A stretch of DNA of 64,000 nucleotides from Salinimicrobium terrae DSM 17865 (GCF_000424665.1 NZ_AUKI01000016.1:124001-188000), one strand, 5' to 3'; positions 41,684-50,620 are shown, numbered from the stretch's first letter. Notes: generated from the sequence alone by a model not told the origin. Program-made: numbers and translations.

Positions 41684-44473
41684 TTAAAACGAATAGCTTA
41701 CTCCAAGGCTCAAAACAGCCCCCCGTGTAAAAGATCTTACCGTTTCTGTATTTTCAATGCTTGTAGTGCTTGGTCGAATATTCTGCACGCGTTCAATTTC
41801 AGGGTTCAGCAGGTTTTGTCCGCGGAGTTGCAAGCCCCAGTGCTCACCAAGATCCTGGCTCATAATAACATCTAGTGTCACAAAGCCCTTTTCTATAATT
41901 TCATCGTTGTAGAACACTTCGGTCTGAGTTTGTACTTCGGGTGCGCCTAGAGCATAGATCTTTTCTGAAGCATAATTGGCAACAATTGCTGCTGTAAAAG
42001 GATTAACTCCCTCTGTCGAGAAATTGAGAGATCCATTGAATATCCAATCTGATGCTCCCTGTAATCCCACTTCTGTTTTGTTGTTGTACTGGAATGTTCT
42101 TATAAAAGTGTCTCCACGATAAACATCTTTTAGATCCTGTTCATGCCACATCCTGGAGGCATTAAATCCAACCTGCATGTCGATACCATTGGGATTTTGG
42201 TTTTTAATTACATCCAATGATGTTCCAAGTTCGATTCCATATACATTCGCCTCCTCCCCGGCATTGAAATATGAGAAAATTCCTGCGGCCCCTCTGTCCT
42301 GTACCCGGTTAATAGGATCTTTGATTTGCTTGTAAAAACCTGTGACAGAAATCAATTCTCCGGCACTTGGGAAGAATTCATATTTCAGATCAAAATTAAG
42401 GTTTGTGGAAGCCTCCAGGTTTGGATTTCCCCGCGTGATCTGGCCCGTTGGTGATACATAATTGAAAGGAGCGATTTCCTTAAATTCGGGTACCGTAATT
42501 GTTCTGCTTCCCAAAAATCTTATGTTTGAATCCTCGGTGGGTGAGTACTTTATGTTGAGGCTCGGATATATATTGTCATAGGATTTGTTTGCAAACTGGG
42601 GTAGTGATGAAGGATAATTATTCACGTCAAAATCAACATTTATCTCATCTACCTGGTATCTTGCACCGGCATTGAAATTCCATTTCCCCAGCTCAAGATT
42701 GAGGTTTGCAAACCCCGCATATGACTGAAGACTGGCATAATACACATCCGGTGTTAAACGACGGAGCCTAAGATCGCCATTCTGAAAGTTTTCAGTGGTA
42801 AATACACTTGAAAGGTTGTCAATAGAAGAAGGATTAACAGAGTTAAAATCATTTTCTGTGACTCCAAAAAATCTCCAAATAAAATCTCTTTCTTTATTTC
42901 TATAGTTACCTCCTGACTCAAGAAAAATATTTCGGTTTTCATTTTTTACAAAAGTGAATCGATCCTGTAAAAAAGCATTGATTTCCACATCATCGATCTT
43001 TTGATAGGATTTTCTTTGCTGAAAACCGCCCATTCGTCCAAGTTGCACAAAACCTTCTCCATCTATATTGACCTCGTTTCTAATTCTGTTCGGTTCATCG
43101 GCATTAACCAAATTATAACCTACTGCCCACTCCAGTTCATTTCTATTCAAAAAATTATGAGTTCCGTGAAGCTGATTTATCCATAACCTCGTTTGTTTTG
43201 TATTCTGGTCACGAACAAACTGGTTTAGATTTTCTGCAGGTGAGGTCTCTTCGAAGACCACTCCCTCTGCATTTCTTCCACTTTCATAAACTTCATCTGT
43301 AAGTTTGTTTATAAACAGACTTGTAGCTTTTATTCTGTGGTTGTCGTTTAGCCTGTAACCCAGGTCCAGAAGCCCGGTGGTATTGTCGGTCTTTCTGAAG
43401 ATTTCCACGTCAGAGAAGAAGTCATAAAGGTTATTACTTCGGTATTCCCTAAAAATTCCCTCATTGTATTCAAATGATGTTGACTGTAGTCCTGTAAAAA
43501 GCACTCTTAATTTTTCACCAACTTTCGTTCCTGCGGTCAAGGAATACCTGCGGTTTATTGGAAATTCATTTGTTTGAGGATCCCATGGCTGATTGTTTAT
43601 TGCATTTTCAGTAGGGATGCTTTGACTGTAGAATCCCAGCGTTACGTCTGCTTGGTTTGGGGAAACTTTGAATCTGTCGAACTGTCCCAGTACATTTGTG
43701 TTAATTCCGGCACGTATTCCCAGATCCAGCTCATTAACTCCGGCAAGTTCTCTCGAAGAAATATCTATAGTCCCCGAGGCCTGATCTGCTGAATTTTCTA
43801 CAGAATAAGTTTTACTAATACTTACGTTCTGGATAACGCTTGTAGAAAACAATCCGAGATCAATGTTTTTCCTTTCTACATCATCTGAAGGAATGGGTAA
43901 ACCATTCATTGTAGTATATAGATAGCGATCTCCCAACCCTCTAACGAAAAGATCTCCTGAAGCTTCACTGGTAGTTACACCTGAAATTTTTGATGTAGCA
44001 GTGGCAACATCAGAAACTCCCATCTTGGCGAGTTGTTGTGCTCCAATACTTTCTTTTATTGCAATAGCATTCTTCTGTTCTAACAGTAGTGCAACTTCAG
44101 AATCTTTTCTGGAAACAGTATTAATTACTACTTCATCAAGAGAGGCTGCACTAGACCCCAATTCAGTATTTATTTGTGTTACTTTTCCCGGAACAACCTG
44201 TACATTGGGAATTTCCAGCTGTTCGTATCCCATGAAACTGATAGCAATAGTGTAACTCCCGGGTTGCAGATTCTCGATTTGGAATAATCCATCGAGATCA
44301 GTGGTGACACCTGTGCCTGTACCTTTAATTATAACGTTTGCAAAGGGTAAAGGGTTACCCTGCATTTCTTTGTCGGTCAATTTTCCGGCAATAATCCCCG
44401 TAGGGATAAATTCCTGTGCCGCGAGGTGCATATTTGAAAGAAACATTGCGGCAGCAATTAAAAGGATTTTCAT
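41684..44473 (-). CDS. TonB-dependent receptor of the PhoBR-linked locus
   Basis: A 929-residue outer-membrane receptor. The start at 44473 gives a good signal peptide ('MKILLIAAAMFLSNMHLAAQ'). A carboxypeptidase-regulatory-like domain (about 28-115, 'IIAGKLTDKEMQGNPLPFAN'), a plug with 'KISGVTTSEASGDLFVRGLG' and 'YSVENSADQASGTIDISSRE', and a large barrel ending in 'GAVLSLGVSYSF' follow. No SusD gene adjoins; a beta-helix lipoprotein gene does. The gene is divergent from a PhoB-like regulator with an 11-bp-phased operator-like region between, so phosphate-related uptake is the leading inference. Confidence 0.92.
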   Translation of the reverse strand: MKILLIAAAMFLSNMHLAAQEFIPTGIIAGKLTDKEMQGNPLPFANVIIKGTGTGVTTDLDGLFQIENLQPGSYTIAISFMGYEQLEIPNVQVVPGKVTQINTELGSSAASLDEVVINTVSRKDSEVALLLEQKNAIAIKESIGAQQLAKMGVSDVATATSKISGVTTSEASGDLFVRGLGDRYLYTTMNGLPIPSDDVERKNIDLGLFSTSVIQNVSISKTYSVENSADQASGTIDISSRELAGVNELDLGIRAGINTNVLGQFDRFKVSPNQADVTLGFYSQSIPTENAINNQPWDPQTNEFPINRRYSLTAGTKVGEKLRVLFTGLQSTSFEYNEGIFREYRSNNLYDFFSDVEIFRKTDNTTGLLDLGYRLNDNHRIKATSLFINKLTDEVYESGRNAEGVVFEETSPAENLNQFVRDQNTKQTRLWINQLHGTHNFLNRNELEWAVGYNLVNADEPNRIRNEVNIDGEGFVQLGRMGGFQQRKSYQKIDDVEINAFLQDRFTFVKNENRNIFLESGGNYRNKERDFIWRFFGVTENDFNSVNPSSIDNLSSVFTTENFQNGDLRLRRLTPDVYYASLQSYAGFANLNLELGKWNFNAGARYQVDEINVDFDVNNYPSSLPQFANKSYDNIYPSLNIKYSPTEDSNIRFLGSRTITVPEFKEIAPFNYVSPTGQITRGNPNLEASTNLNFDLKYEFFPSAGELISVTGFYKQIKDPINRVQDRGAAGIFSYFNAGEEANVYGIELGTSLDVIKNQNPNGIDMQVGFNASRMWHEQDLKDVYRGDTFIRTFQYNNKTEVGLQGASDWIFNGSLNFSTEGVNPFTAAIVANYASEKIYALGAPEVQTQTEVFYNDEIIEKGFVTLDVIMSQDLGEHWGLQLRGQNLLNPEIERVQNIRPSTTSIENTETVRSFTRGAVLSLGVSYSF

Positions 44474-44511
44474 GTTTGTCGATTTTCTCTGCCGCAAAGA
44501 AAGAGGACCAA

Positions 44512-44593
44512 TGTAATGTTGCGGTTAGGTGAAAATTACCAGTAGGTCAACTAAAGGTTATGGGGAATTAAATTTTAAGTTAAGAGAAGGTTA
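44512..44593. promoter_or_regulatory. Eight 11-bp-phased TTAACC-like repeats (candidate PhoB-type operator)
   Basis: Read on the minus strand from 44593, the units TAACC, TAACT, TTAAT, TAACC, TGACC, TAATT, TAACC and TTACA begin exactly every 11 bases. Such direct repeats at one helical turn are the usual sites of OmpR/PhoB winged-helix regulators; Bacillus PhoP boxes (TTAACA with 11-bp period) look very similar. The array fills the space between the TonB receptor and the PhoB-like gene. The last unit lies about 10 bp upstream of a weak -7 box (TTTCTTTG, 44495-44502, minus), as expected for an activator. Confidence 0.75.
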
Positions 44594-44662
44594 TCAATGT
44601 TGAAGGGCAGAAGGGTACATAATAATTATCTTTACTTTTACGAGGTAATTCAACCACAACCA

Positions 44663-45349
44663 ATGAAAACAAATGACATCTGTATACTGCTGGTCGATGA
44701 CGAGCCAGATATTATAGAGATAATAAGATATAATCTCGCTGCTGAAGGTTATCGGGTAATAACCGCTGAAAATGGTAAACAGGCTTTAAAAGTTGCAAAG
44801 GAATATCGTCCTCAACTAATCATATTGGATGTTATGATGCCCGAGATGGATGGAATGGAAACTTGTATCCAAATGAGGAAAGATCCCGAACTGTCAAATA
44901 CTCTTATTACTTTCCTTACTGCCCGGGGAGAAGATTATTCCCAAATGGCAGGATTTGATGCCGGGGCAGATGATTACATTACTAAACCTATTAAACCCAA
45001 GGTGCTGTTAAGTAAGGTTAAGGCTTTATTGAGACGGCTGAGTGAAGATAAGGGTAGTAAAGCTGAAATTCTTACTGCAGGGGATCTTGAAATAAATCGG
45101 GAGGAGTATAAGGTCACCCGGGGAGATGAAATTATAATTCTGCCACGCAAAGAATTTGAATTATTGTACCTTTTAGTCTCACAACCGGGAAGAGTATTTC
45201 AGAGAGATGAAATCCTTGAGCGGGTGTGGGGGAATGAGGTGGTTGTTGGTGGTCGTACCATTGATGTGCACATTAGAAAATTAAGGGAAAAAATAGGAGA
45301 CGAAAGTATAAGGACCATAAAAGGTGTGGGTTATAAGTTTGTGGAATAA
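44663..45349 (+). CDS. OmpR/PhoB-family response regulator
   Basis: A 228-residue two-domain regulator. The receiver has acidic 'VDDEPD' (11-16), phospho-acceptor Asp56 in 'LIILDVMMPEMDG' and Lys in 'DYITKPIKP'. The C-terminal winged helix has 'LPRKEFELLYLLVSQPGRVF', 'RDEILERVWG' and 'RTIDVHIRKLREKIG', the recognition-helix pattern of PhoB/PhoP. The ATG at 44663 was chosen because MKTNDICILLVDDEPD is the family start; the frame to 44597 would run into the repeat array. TATCTTTA at 44627 is a near-consensus -7 box. Overlaps the kinase start by one base. Confidence 0.94.
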   Translation: MKTNDICILLVDDEPDIIEIIRYNLAAEGYRVITAENGKQALKVAKEYRPQLIILDVMMPEMDGMETCIQMRKDPELSNTLITFLTARGEDYSQMAGFDAGADDYITKPIKPKVLLSKVKALLRRLSEDKGSKAEILTAGDLEINREEYKVTRGDEIIILPRKEFELLYLLVSQPGRVFQRDEILERVWGNEVVVGGRTIDVHIRKLREKIGDESIRTIKGVGYKFVE

Positions 45350-46425
45350 TGGCAAAAGGCTTCAGGCGATCATATAAGTTTGCAGTAAAGACTTCGATTT
45401 ACGTTACACTTTTTCTTACAGGGATTTCGGCCATTTTCCTTATTATTCACGACGCCTATTCCGAATGGTCTTTATTAATATATGCTATTTCCTGCTTTAT
45501 ATTTGCTTTTTTGATCATCCAGTACCGGGTGGAATTCTTCATTTATAAAAAAATAAAGAAGATTTACGAAAATGTGAGTATGCTCAGTTCAACCCCTTTA
45601 AAACCGGAACAGGTTACCACCGATATGACCACTTTGTCCCTGGAAGTCCAGAAGTTTGCTGAAGGAAAAAAACTGGAGATAGAAGCCCTCAAGGTTCGGG
45701 ATTCCTATCGAAAGGAATTTATGGGTAATATTTCTCACGAATTAAAAACTCCTTTATTTACGGTTCAGGGTTATATCGAGACGCTTCTTGATGGCGCAAT
45801 GAAAGACAAAACTGTGCGAAAGCAATATCTCAACCGTGCTGCCAAGGGTGTGGAACGGCTGGTTTATATAGTCCAGGATTTGGATATGATTACAAAACTC
45901 GAGACGGGGGAGTTACGGTTAAACCTTGAGGTTTTTGATATTGTGGAGGTTATCCAGAATGTATTTGATCTTCTGGAGATGAAGGCTACAAAGAAAAATA
46001 TTACCTTATTGTTCGAGACTCCTTATGCACCGGTATGGGTAAAAGCCGATAAGGAAAGAATGCAGCAGGTGGTTACCAATCTTGTGGTAAACTCCATAAA
46101 ATATGGAAAACACGATGGAACCACCGAGGTAGCTATTGAGGAACATTCAAAAAAGAAAATTATTGTTAGAGTCAGTGATAATGGAGAGGGGATCCAAAAA
46201 GAGCATATTCCCCGACTTTTTGAGAGGTTCTACAGGGTTGATAAAAGCGGTTCTCGTAAAGAGGGAGGTTCAGGACTTGGCCTGGCTATTGTAAAACACC
46301 TGCTCGAAGCCCATAAGGAAAGGATTTCTGTGGAAAGTACATTTGGGATGGGAAGTGAATTCTCATTTACTTTGAAAAAGGCTAAAAAGTCGGGAGTAAT
46401 CGCAGATAAAACCGGGGTCCTTTAG
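45349..46425 (+). CDS. PhoR-like sensor histidine kinase
   Basis: A 358-residue kinase. Two membrane helices (about 15-33 and 41-58) are joined by only about seven residues, so there is no periplasmic sensor domain, as in enterobacterial PhoR, which senses through the membrane transporter. His130 lies in 'NISHELKTPLFTVQGYIETL'. The ATPase domain shows 'NLVVNSIKYG', 'DNGEGIQ', 'LFERFYRVDKSGSRKEGGSG' and 'GLAIVKHLLEAH'. The stop of the regulator and this ATG overlap. Its last 63 bases overlap the convergent glycosyltransferase gene. Confidence 0.93.
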   Translation: MAKGFRRSYKFAVKTSIYVTLFLTGISAIFLIIHDAYSEWSLLIYAISCFIFAFLIIQYRVEFFIYKKIKKIYENVSMLSSTPLKPEQVTTDMTTLSLEVQKFAEGKKLEIEALKVRDSYRKEFMGNISHELKTPLFTVQGYIETLLDGAMKDKTVRKQYLNRAAKGVERLVYIVQDLDMITKLETGELRLNLEVFDIVEVIQNVFDLLEMKATKKNITLLFETPYAPVWVKADKERMQQVVTNLVVNSIKYGKHDGTTEVAIEEHSKKKIIVRVSDNGEGIQKEHIPRLFERFYRVDKSGSRKEGGSGLGLAIVKHLLEAHKERISVESTFGMGSEFSFTLKKAKKSGVIADKTGVL

Positions 46426-47421
46426 TCCGGTAAAATCCCCTACTTTTTCCAATTTCTCAAGGTCAAAATCTTCCTGTCTGCAAGATGGAGCAAAACCTAA
46501 TTTCCTCATTCTTTCGGCCAGATATTCCTGCTCAAATTGCCCCGGAGTGGGAATAAAAAAAGCCTTTTTTTCAAGTTTTGCGAGATCCATAAGCGTAGTA
46601 TAGCCAGATCTTGCGATCACCACTTCACTGCTGTTAAGTGCCTGTTCCAGTTCCTTTCCAAAAAGGTAATTTTTGATGACCATATTCGGCGCAGCCATTT
46701 TGGGTTGTTCGTCACTTACAACTCCTCTTACAAAGAGGATCTTTTGTGCTGATTTTTGTAACTCCCTAAAAAGTATTTCTTCCAGCAGACTCCTTTGCGG
46801 CTCGGGTCCGGAAAGCAAGACCATATAATCATATTTTTGAGGGACAGTCTCCTTGTTGAATCTGCTTATGATCCCCATATATTTTACTGAGTTGGTCCTC
46901 ATCTTTGAATGTCCTAAAAAACCGCTAAGGTTGGGCTTTCCGGGAGAATCAGGGATCCAGCACTCGTCATATTTCCTTATATACCGTTGGTGAAGTTTGC
47001 TGCTTAGAAAAGTTGTATTCCCCGAAAGCACATTTAGTTGGTGAGTTATAAAAATATTAGGTAGATGTTTGTAACGCACCCCAAACCGACTATCAGAAAT
47101 AATTCCGTGGAGATTAAGTTTCTCAACAAGTACACGGGTTGCTTTTTTTTCCTTTTTGATATTTTTCAGGATGTAAGGACTGTCGAGAAGTAGCTTCCAT
47201 TTTAAAAGGCTACCCCTACTGGTATAGGTGATATTATAAGAAGGTAATTCAAAAGCTTCTAAATGCGGAAATTCTTTTTTAAGCAATTCAAGTGCTGCTC
47301 CATCTGAAGCAATGATTGGAATAAAACCTTTTTCCTCCAGCTTTTTTATAAGCGGGATACATCGGGTGGCATGTCCCAAACCCCAATTGATCGGAGCAAC
47401 CAAGATCCTTCTACTTTTCAT
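46363..47421 (-). CDS. MurG-like glycosyltransferase (GT28 C-terminal type)
   Basis: A 352-residue GT-B glycosyltransferase. 'ILVAPINWGLGHATRCIPLI' (about 6-25) is the N-terminal acceptor-domain start with the GHATR loop. 'SEVVIARSGYTTLMDLAKLE' and 'FFIPTPGQFEQEYLAERMRK' in the C-terminal half bind the nucleotide sugar. It could decorate a lipid or cell-surface glycan; the sugar is unknown. The coding region runs 63 bases into the convergent PhoR-like gene, an unusually long tail overlap. Confidence 0.85.
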   Translation of the reverse strand: MKSRRILVAPINWGLGHATRCIPLIKKLEEKGFIPIIASDGAALELLKKEFPHLEAFELPSYNITYTSRGSLLKWKLLLDSPYILKNIKKEKKATRVLVEKLNLHGIISDSRFGVRYKHLPNIFITHQLNVLSGNTTFLSSKLHQRYIRKYDECWIPDSPGKPNLSGFLGHSKMRTNSVKYMGIISRFNKETVPQKYDYMVLLSGPEPQRSLLEEILFRELQKSAQKILFVRGVVSDEQPKMAAPNMVIKNYLFGKELEQALNSSEVVIARSGYTTLMDLAKLEKKAFFIPTPGQFEQEYLAERMRKLGFAPSCRQEDFDLEKLEKVGDFTGLKDPGFICDYSRLFSLFQSK

Positions 47422-47490
47422 AAAACAAATATATATATGAAAGGCCTGTGGGGGATTTTATTTATTTTTACCAAAATATTAAATTTTCTT

Positions 47491-48165
47491 GTGGGAAGTA
47501 AGAATAAATTAAAGAGGTTTAGGGAGAATGAAACTTTTTCCAATGTTGTGCAACCAACCAGGGAAGAAGTTTTAGAGGGAAATTTTGAATACAGGAATAA
47601 TTGGAGCAGTGACTTTTTTAGGAATGAAAAACCTCTTGTATTGGAATTAGGGTGTGGAAAGGGAGAATACAGCGTTAATCTGGCTCAGGAATATCCCGAT
47701 AAAAATTTTATAGGAATAGACATAAAGGGAGCCCGATTTTGGAGAGGTGCGAAAACAGCTCTGGAAGAAGGACTTGAAAATGTGGCATTTTTGAGAAGTC
47801 AGATCGAGCTGGTGGATCTATTGTTTGGTGAAAACGAAGTAGATGAAATCTGGATCACTTTCCCCGATCCCCAGATCAAATACAAGAGAACCAAACACCG
47901 CATGACGAACTCTGAATTCCTACAGAAGTATAAAAAGATCTTGAAACCGAAAGGTGTTGTCAACCTGAAAACCGATAGTGAATTTATGCATGGCTATACA
48001 CTGGGTCTACTTCACGGGGAGGGACATGAAGTAGTGCAGGCCAATCATAATGTATATAAAAACACCTACTCCCCCAAAGAAGTTACAGGTATACAGACAT
48101 TTTATGAAAAGCAGTATCTTGAACAGGGAAAACCAATAACTTACGTACAGTTTAGAATAAAATAA
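47491..48165 (+). CDS. trmB: tRNA (guanine(46)-N7)-methyltransferase
   Basis: SAM-dependent enzyme that puts m7G at position 46 of tRNA variable loops. The 224-residue protein has the SAM motif 'VLELGCGKGEYSVNLA', 'GIDIKGARFWRG', and the TrmB signatures 'IWITFPDPQIKYKRTKHRMT' and 'LKTDSEFMHGYTL'. The GTG at 47491 is preferred because 'GSKNKLKRFRENETF' is the conserved N-terminus; an ATG at 47437 and an earlier start would add a hydrophobic lead absent from the family. Confidence 0.93.
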   Translation: MGSKNKLKRFRENETFSNVVQPTREEVLEGNFEYRNNWSSDFFRNEKPLVLELGCGKGEYSVNLAQEYPDKNFIGIDIKGARFWRGAKTALEEGLENVAFLRSQIELVDLLFGENEVDEIWITFPDPQIKYKRTKHRMTNSEFLQKYKKILKPKGVVNLKTDSEFMHGYTLGLLHGEGHEVVQANHNVYKNTYSPKEVTGIQTFYEKQYLEQGKPITYVQFRIK

Positions 48166-48171
48166 GCACTC

Positions 48172-48795
48172 TTGGAGGAAACCCGCATTTTCCTTATTAC
48201 TTATTTTGCAGCCTTGCTGGGGGTTGTTCCTCCCGGGTTGGTCAATATGAGCGTGGCTAAGACCTGTCTCAAAAGGGGAATGACCAATGGTATTTATATG
48301 GCCTTAGGAGCTTCTTTTGTAGTATTGCTTCAGGCTGCTATCGCTATCGTTCTTGTTCGTTATATTTTTGACAATACTTATATAACTAGCATACTTTTAC
48401 GCGCCGGCTTTGTGATCTTCTTAATTATGATGTTCTATTTTTTGATAATGGCACAGCGAAAGAGAAGGGAGGTTGAGGTTACACCAACTTCCGGGGTGAA
48501 AAGTATTTTTAAAGGAATGATAATAGGCGTTTTAAACATCTTTCCTATTCCTTTTTTTGTGGCACTTGCTGCTGCCCTTAATGTTAACGGTGATATTGAA
48601 TATCACTTGCTTAATAATACCGCTTTTGTACTTGCGGCGTCTATGGGAACTTTTACAACACTTTATCTTTATGCACTTTTTTTCGCTAAAATAGAGTCTG
48701 AGGGTACTTTTTTTGTAAAATATTCCAATTACTTTATGGCGGCCCTCATGCTTATTCTGCTAGTGATAACTTTTCTAAGGATCTATACACAGTGA
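48172..48795 (+). CDS. LysE/RhtB-family exporter
   Basis: A 207-residue inner-membrane protein with about six helices. 'YFAALLGVVPPGLVNMSVAK' (about 10-29) is the N-terminal family motif with the conserved Pro-Gly, and 'LNIFPIPFFVALAAALNV' is the second half-repeat. It should export an amino acid or derivative. It starts with TTG six bases after trmB and overlaps the next gene by four bases (GTGA). Confidence 0.85.
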   Translation: MEETRIFLITYFAALLGVVPPGLVNMSVAKTCLKRGMTNGIYMALGASFVVLLQAAIAIVLVRYIFDNTYITSILLRAGFVIFLIMMFYFLIMAQRKRREVEVTPTSGVKSIFKGMIIGVLNIFPIPFFVALAAALNVNGDIEYHLLNNTAFVLAASMGTFTTLYLYALFFAKIESEGTFFVKYSNYFMAALMLILLVITFLRIYTQ

Positions 48796-49118
48796 CGGAA
48801 ATCTCATTTTTTGATAAAGTTTATCTCGTGGTAAAGCAAATTCCGGTAGGGAGAGTGACCAGTTATGGAGCGATCGCTAATTATCTTGGTGCAGCCGGCA
48901 GTGCAAGAATGGTAGGATGGGCCATGAATAATGCCTCCAAAATGGAAGATATCCCTGCACACCGGGTGGTAAACAGAAATGGTCTACTTACCGGCAAACA
49001 TCATTTCCCCGGCTCCAGAGTGATGGAGCAAATGCTGGAAGAAGATGGGATTAAAGTAGTCAACGATAAGATCGTGGATTTTCAGAGGTTTTTTTGGGAT
49101 CCGGAGAAAGAACTTTAG
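48792..49118 (+). CDS. Alkyltransferase-like protein (ATL), MGMT without active Cys
   Basis: A 108-residue protein with the DNA-binding domain of O6-alkylguanine-DNA alkyltransferases ('QIPVGRVTSYGAIANYLGAA', 'ARMVGWAMNNAS'). The active-site PCHRVV is 'PAHRVV' (55-60), with Ala56 in place of the alkyl-accepting Cys. Such ATL proteins cannot repair damage themselves but bind O6-alkylguanine and hand it to nucleotide excision repair. GTG start overlapping the LysE stop. Confidence 0.92.
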   Translation: MTEISFFDKVYLVVKQIPVGRVTSYGAIANYLGAAGSARMVGWAMNNASKMEDIPAHRVVNRNGLLTGKHHFPGSRVMEQMLEEDGIKVVNDKIVDFQRFFWDPEKEL

Positions 49119-49188
49119 CCTATCTTCCTATTACATTATTCGATCATCAAAATTGGGGTAATAACTTCGTAATCTTAGCTTTTCCGCT

Positions 49189-49196
49189 TATATTTG
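49189..49196 (+). promoter_or_regulatory. Promoter of the Mrp-NifU-FNR operon
   Basis: TATATTTG matches TAnnTTTG, 48 bp before the Mrp ATG. TTC at 49166-49168, 20 bp upstream, is a near -33. Confidence 0.5.
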
Positions 49197-49244
49197 CATT
49201 TAGAATGAATCTATATAAGATTTAGGAATTACAAGTTGCTTAGC

Positions 49245-50372
49245 ATGAAATTTAATAGAAAAGATATATTGAAAGCTCTTGAAACCATATCGGTATCAGG
49301 GGAAGGAAAAAATATGGTTGAAAGTGGTGCAGTTCAGAACATTATGACTTTCGGAGACGAGGTTGTAGTTGACCTCTTGCTTACTACCCCTGCGCTGCAT
49401 ATTAAAAAACGGGCAGAGGTGGATGTAATGAAAGCGATCCACGAGCATGTTCACCAAAAAGCCAAAGTAAAAGTAAATATAAAAGTTCAGGCGCCCGAGA
49501 AGACTGAAATCAAAGGAAAAGCAATTCCGGGGATTAAAAATATAATTGCAGTTGCTTCAGGAAAAGGAGGGGTAGGTAAATCTACTGTGACTGCAAATCT
49601 TGCTGTTAACCTCGCAAAAATGGGATTTAAGGTGGGTCTTTTAGATTCAGATATCTATGGTCCATCTATGCCCATGATGTTTGATGTGCAGACAGAGAAG
49701 CCGCTTTCGGTCAACGTGGATGGGAAATCAAAAATGAAGCCAATAGAAAATCACGGGGTGAAATTACTCTCTATCGGTTTCTTTACAAAACCTAATCAAG
49801 CCGTGATCTGGAGAGGACCAATGGCGGCGAAGGCTTTAAATCAAATGATCTTTGATGCAGCCTGGGGAGAACTGGATTTTCTTTTAGTCGATCTTCCTCC
49901 GGGAACCGGTGATATCCACCTGTCTATAATGCAGTCACTTCCTATAACAGGAGCTGTAGTAGTTAGTACCCCGCAAAATGTAGCTCTTGCCGATGCTCGC
50001 AAAGGTGTGGCAATGTTCCAGCAGGAATCTATAGATGTTCCGGTGTTAGGTATCATCGAAAATATGGCTTATTTTACTCCGGAAGAATTGCCAGATAATA
50101 AATATTACATTTTTGGAAAAGAAGGAGCTAAAATGCTGGCAGAAGACCTAAATGTGCCTTTCCTTGGGCAGATTCCGCTGGTACAGAGCATTAGGGAAGC
50201 AGGAGATATTGGACATCCTGCAGCATTACAGGATAACACACCATTTTCAAGAGCTTTTGAAGTTCTTACCCAAAATGTAGTACAGGAAACAGTTAAACGT
50301 AATAATAGTTTACCTCCTACCGAAGTAATAAAAATCACCACTATGGCCGGCTGTAGTGCAGTTAATAAATAG
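49245..50372 (+). CDS. apbC: Mrp/NBP35 (ApbC)-type Fe-S cluster carrier ATPase
   Basis: A 375-residue P-loop ATPase that carries Fe-S clusters to target proteins. The N-terminal MIP18/DUF59 domain covers about 1-85. The deviant Walker A is 'VASGKGGVGKSTVTANLAVN' (about 104-123), with 'LLDSDIYGPSMPMMF', 'LLVDLPPGTGD' and 'STPQNVALADARKG' as the following Mrp motifs. The C-terminal CxxC of some members is not evident; it ends 'GCSAVNK'. The start at 49245 is nine bases after a TTG. Two bases separate it from the NifU-like gene. Confidence 0.93.
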   Translation: MKFNRKDILKALETISVSGEGKNMVESGAVQNIMTFGDEVVVDLLLTTPALHIKKRAEVDVMKAIHEHVHQKAKVKVNIKVQAPEKTEIKGKAIPGIKNIIAVASGKGGVGKSTVTANLAVNLAKMGFKVGLLDSDIYGPSMPMMFDVQTEKPLSVNVDGKSKMKPIENHGVKLLSIGFFTKPNQAVIWRGPMAAKALNQMIFDAAWGELDFLLVDLPPGTGDIHLSIMQSLPITGAVVVSTPQNVALADARKGVAMFQQESIDVPVLGIIENMAYFTPEELPDNKYYIFGKEGAKMLAEDLNVPFLGQIPLVQSIREAGDIGHPAALQDNTPFSRAFEVLTQNVVQETVKRNNSLPPTEVIKITTMAGCSAVNK

Positions 50373-50374
50373 TC

Positions 50375-50620
50375 ATGACAAGCGAAGAAGTTAGGTTGAA
50401 TGTAGAAAGGGCCCTCGAAGAGATAAGGCCATTTTTAAGAAATGACGGGGGAGATATTTCCCTCATCAGTATTGAAGATGACGATCGGCTGGTAAAAGTA
50501 CAGCTGGAGGGTGCCTGTGTGGGTTGCAGCGTAAATACAATGACTTTAAAATCGGGGGTAGAAATGACTATTAAAAGATACGTGCCTCAAATCGAAAAAG
50601 TGCTGAACATCGAAAAATAG
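50375..50620 (+). CDS. NifU C-terminal-domain Fe-S scaffold
   Basis: An 81-residue NifU/Nfu domain with Cys48 and Cys51 in 'LEGACVGCSVNTMTLKSGVE', which bind a 4Fe-4S cluster between two subunits. 'ALEEIRPFLRNDGGDISLI' is the family start. The position directly after the Mrp carrier suggests a scaffold-carrier pair. A dispersed-palindrome variant spans its stop codon (50613-50627). Confidence 0.95.
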   Translation: MTSEEVRLNVERALEEIRPFLRNDGGDISLISIEDDDRLVKVQLEGACVGCSVNTMTLKSGVEMTIKRYVPQIEKVLNIEK

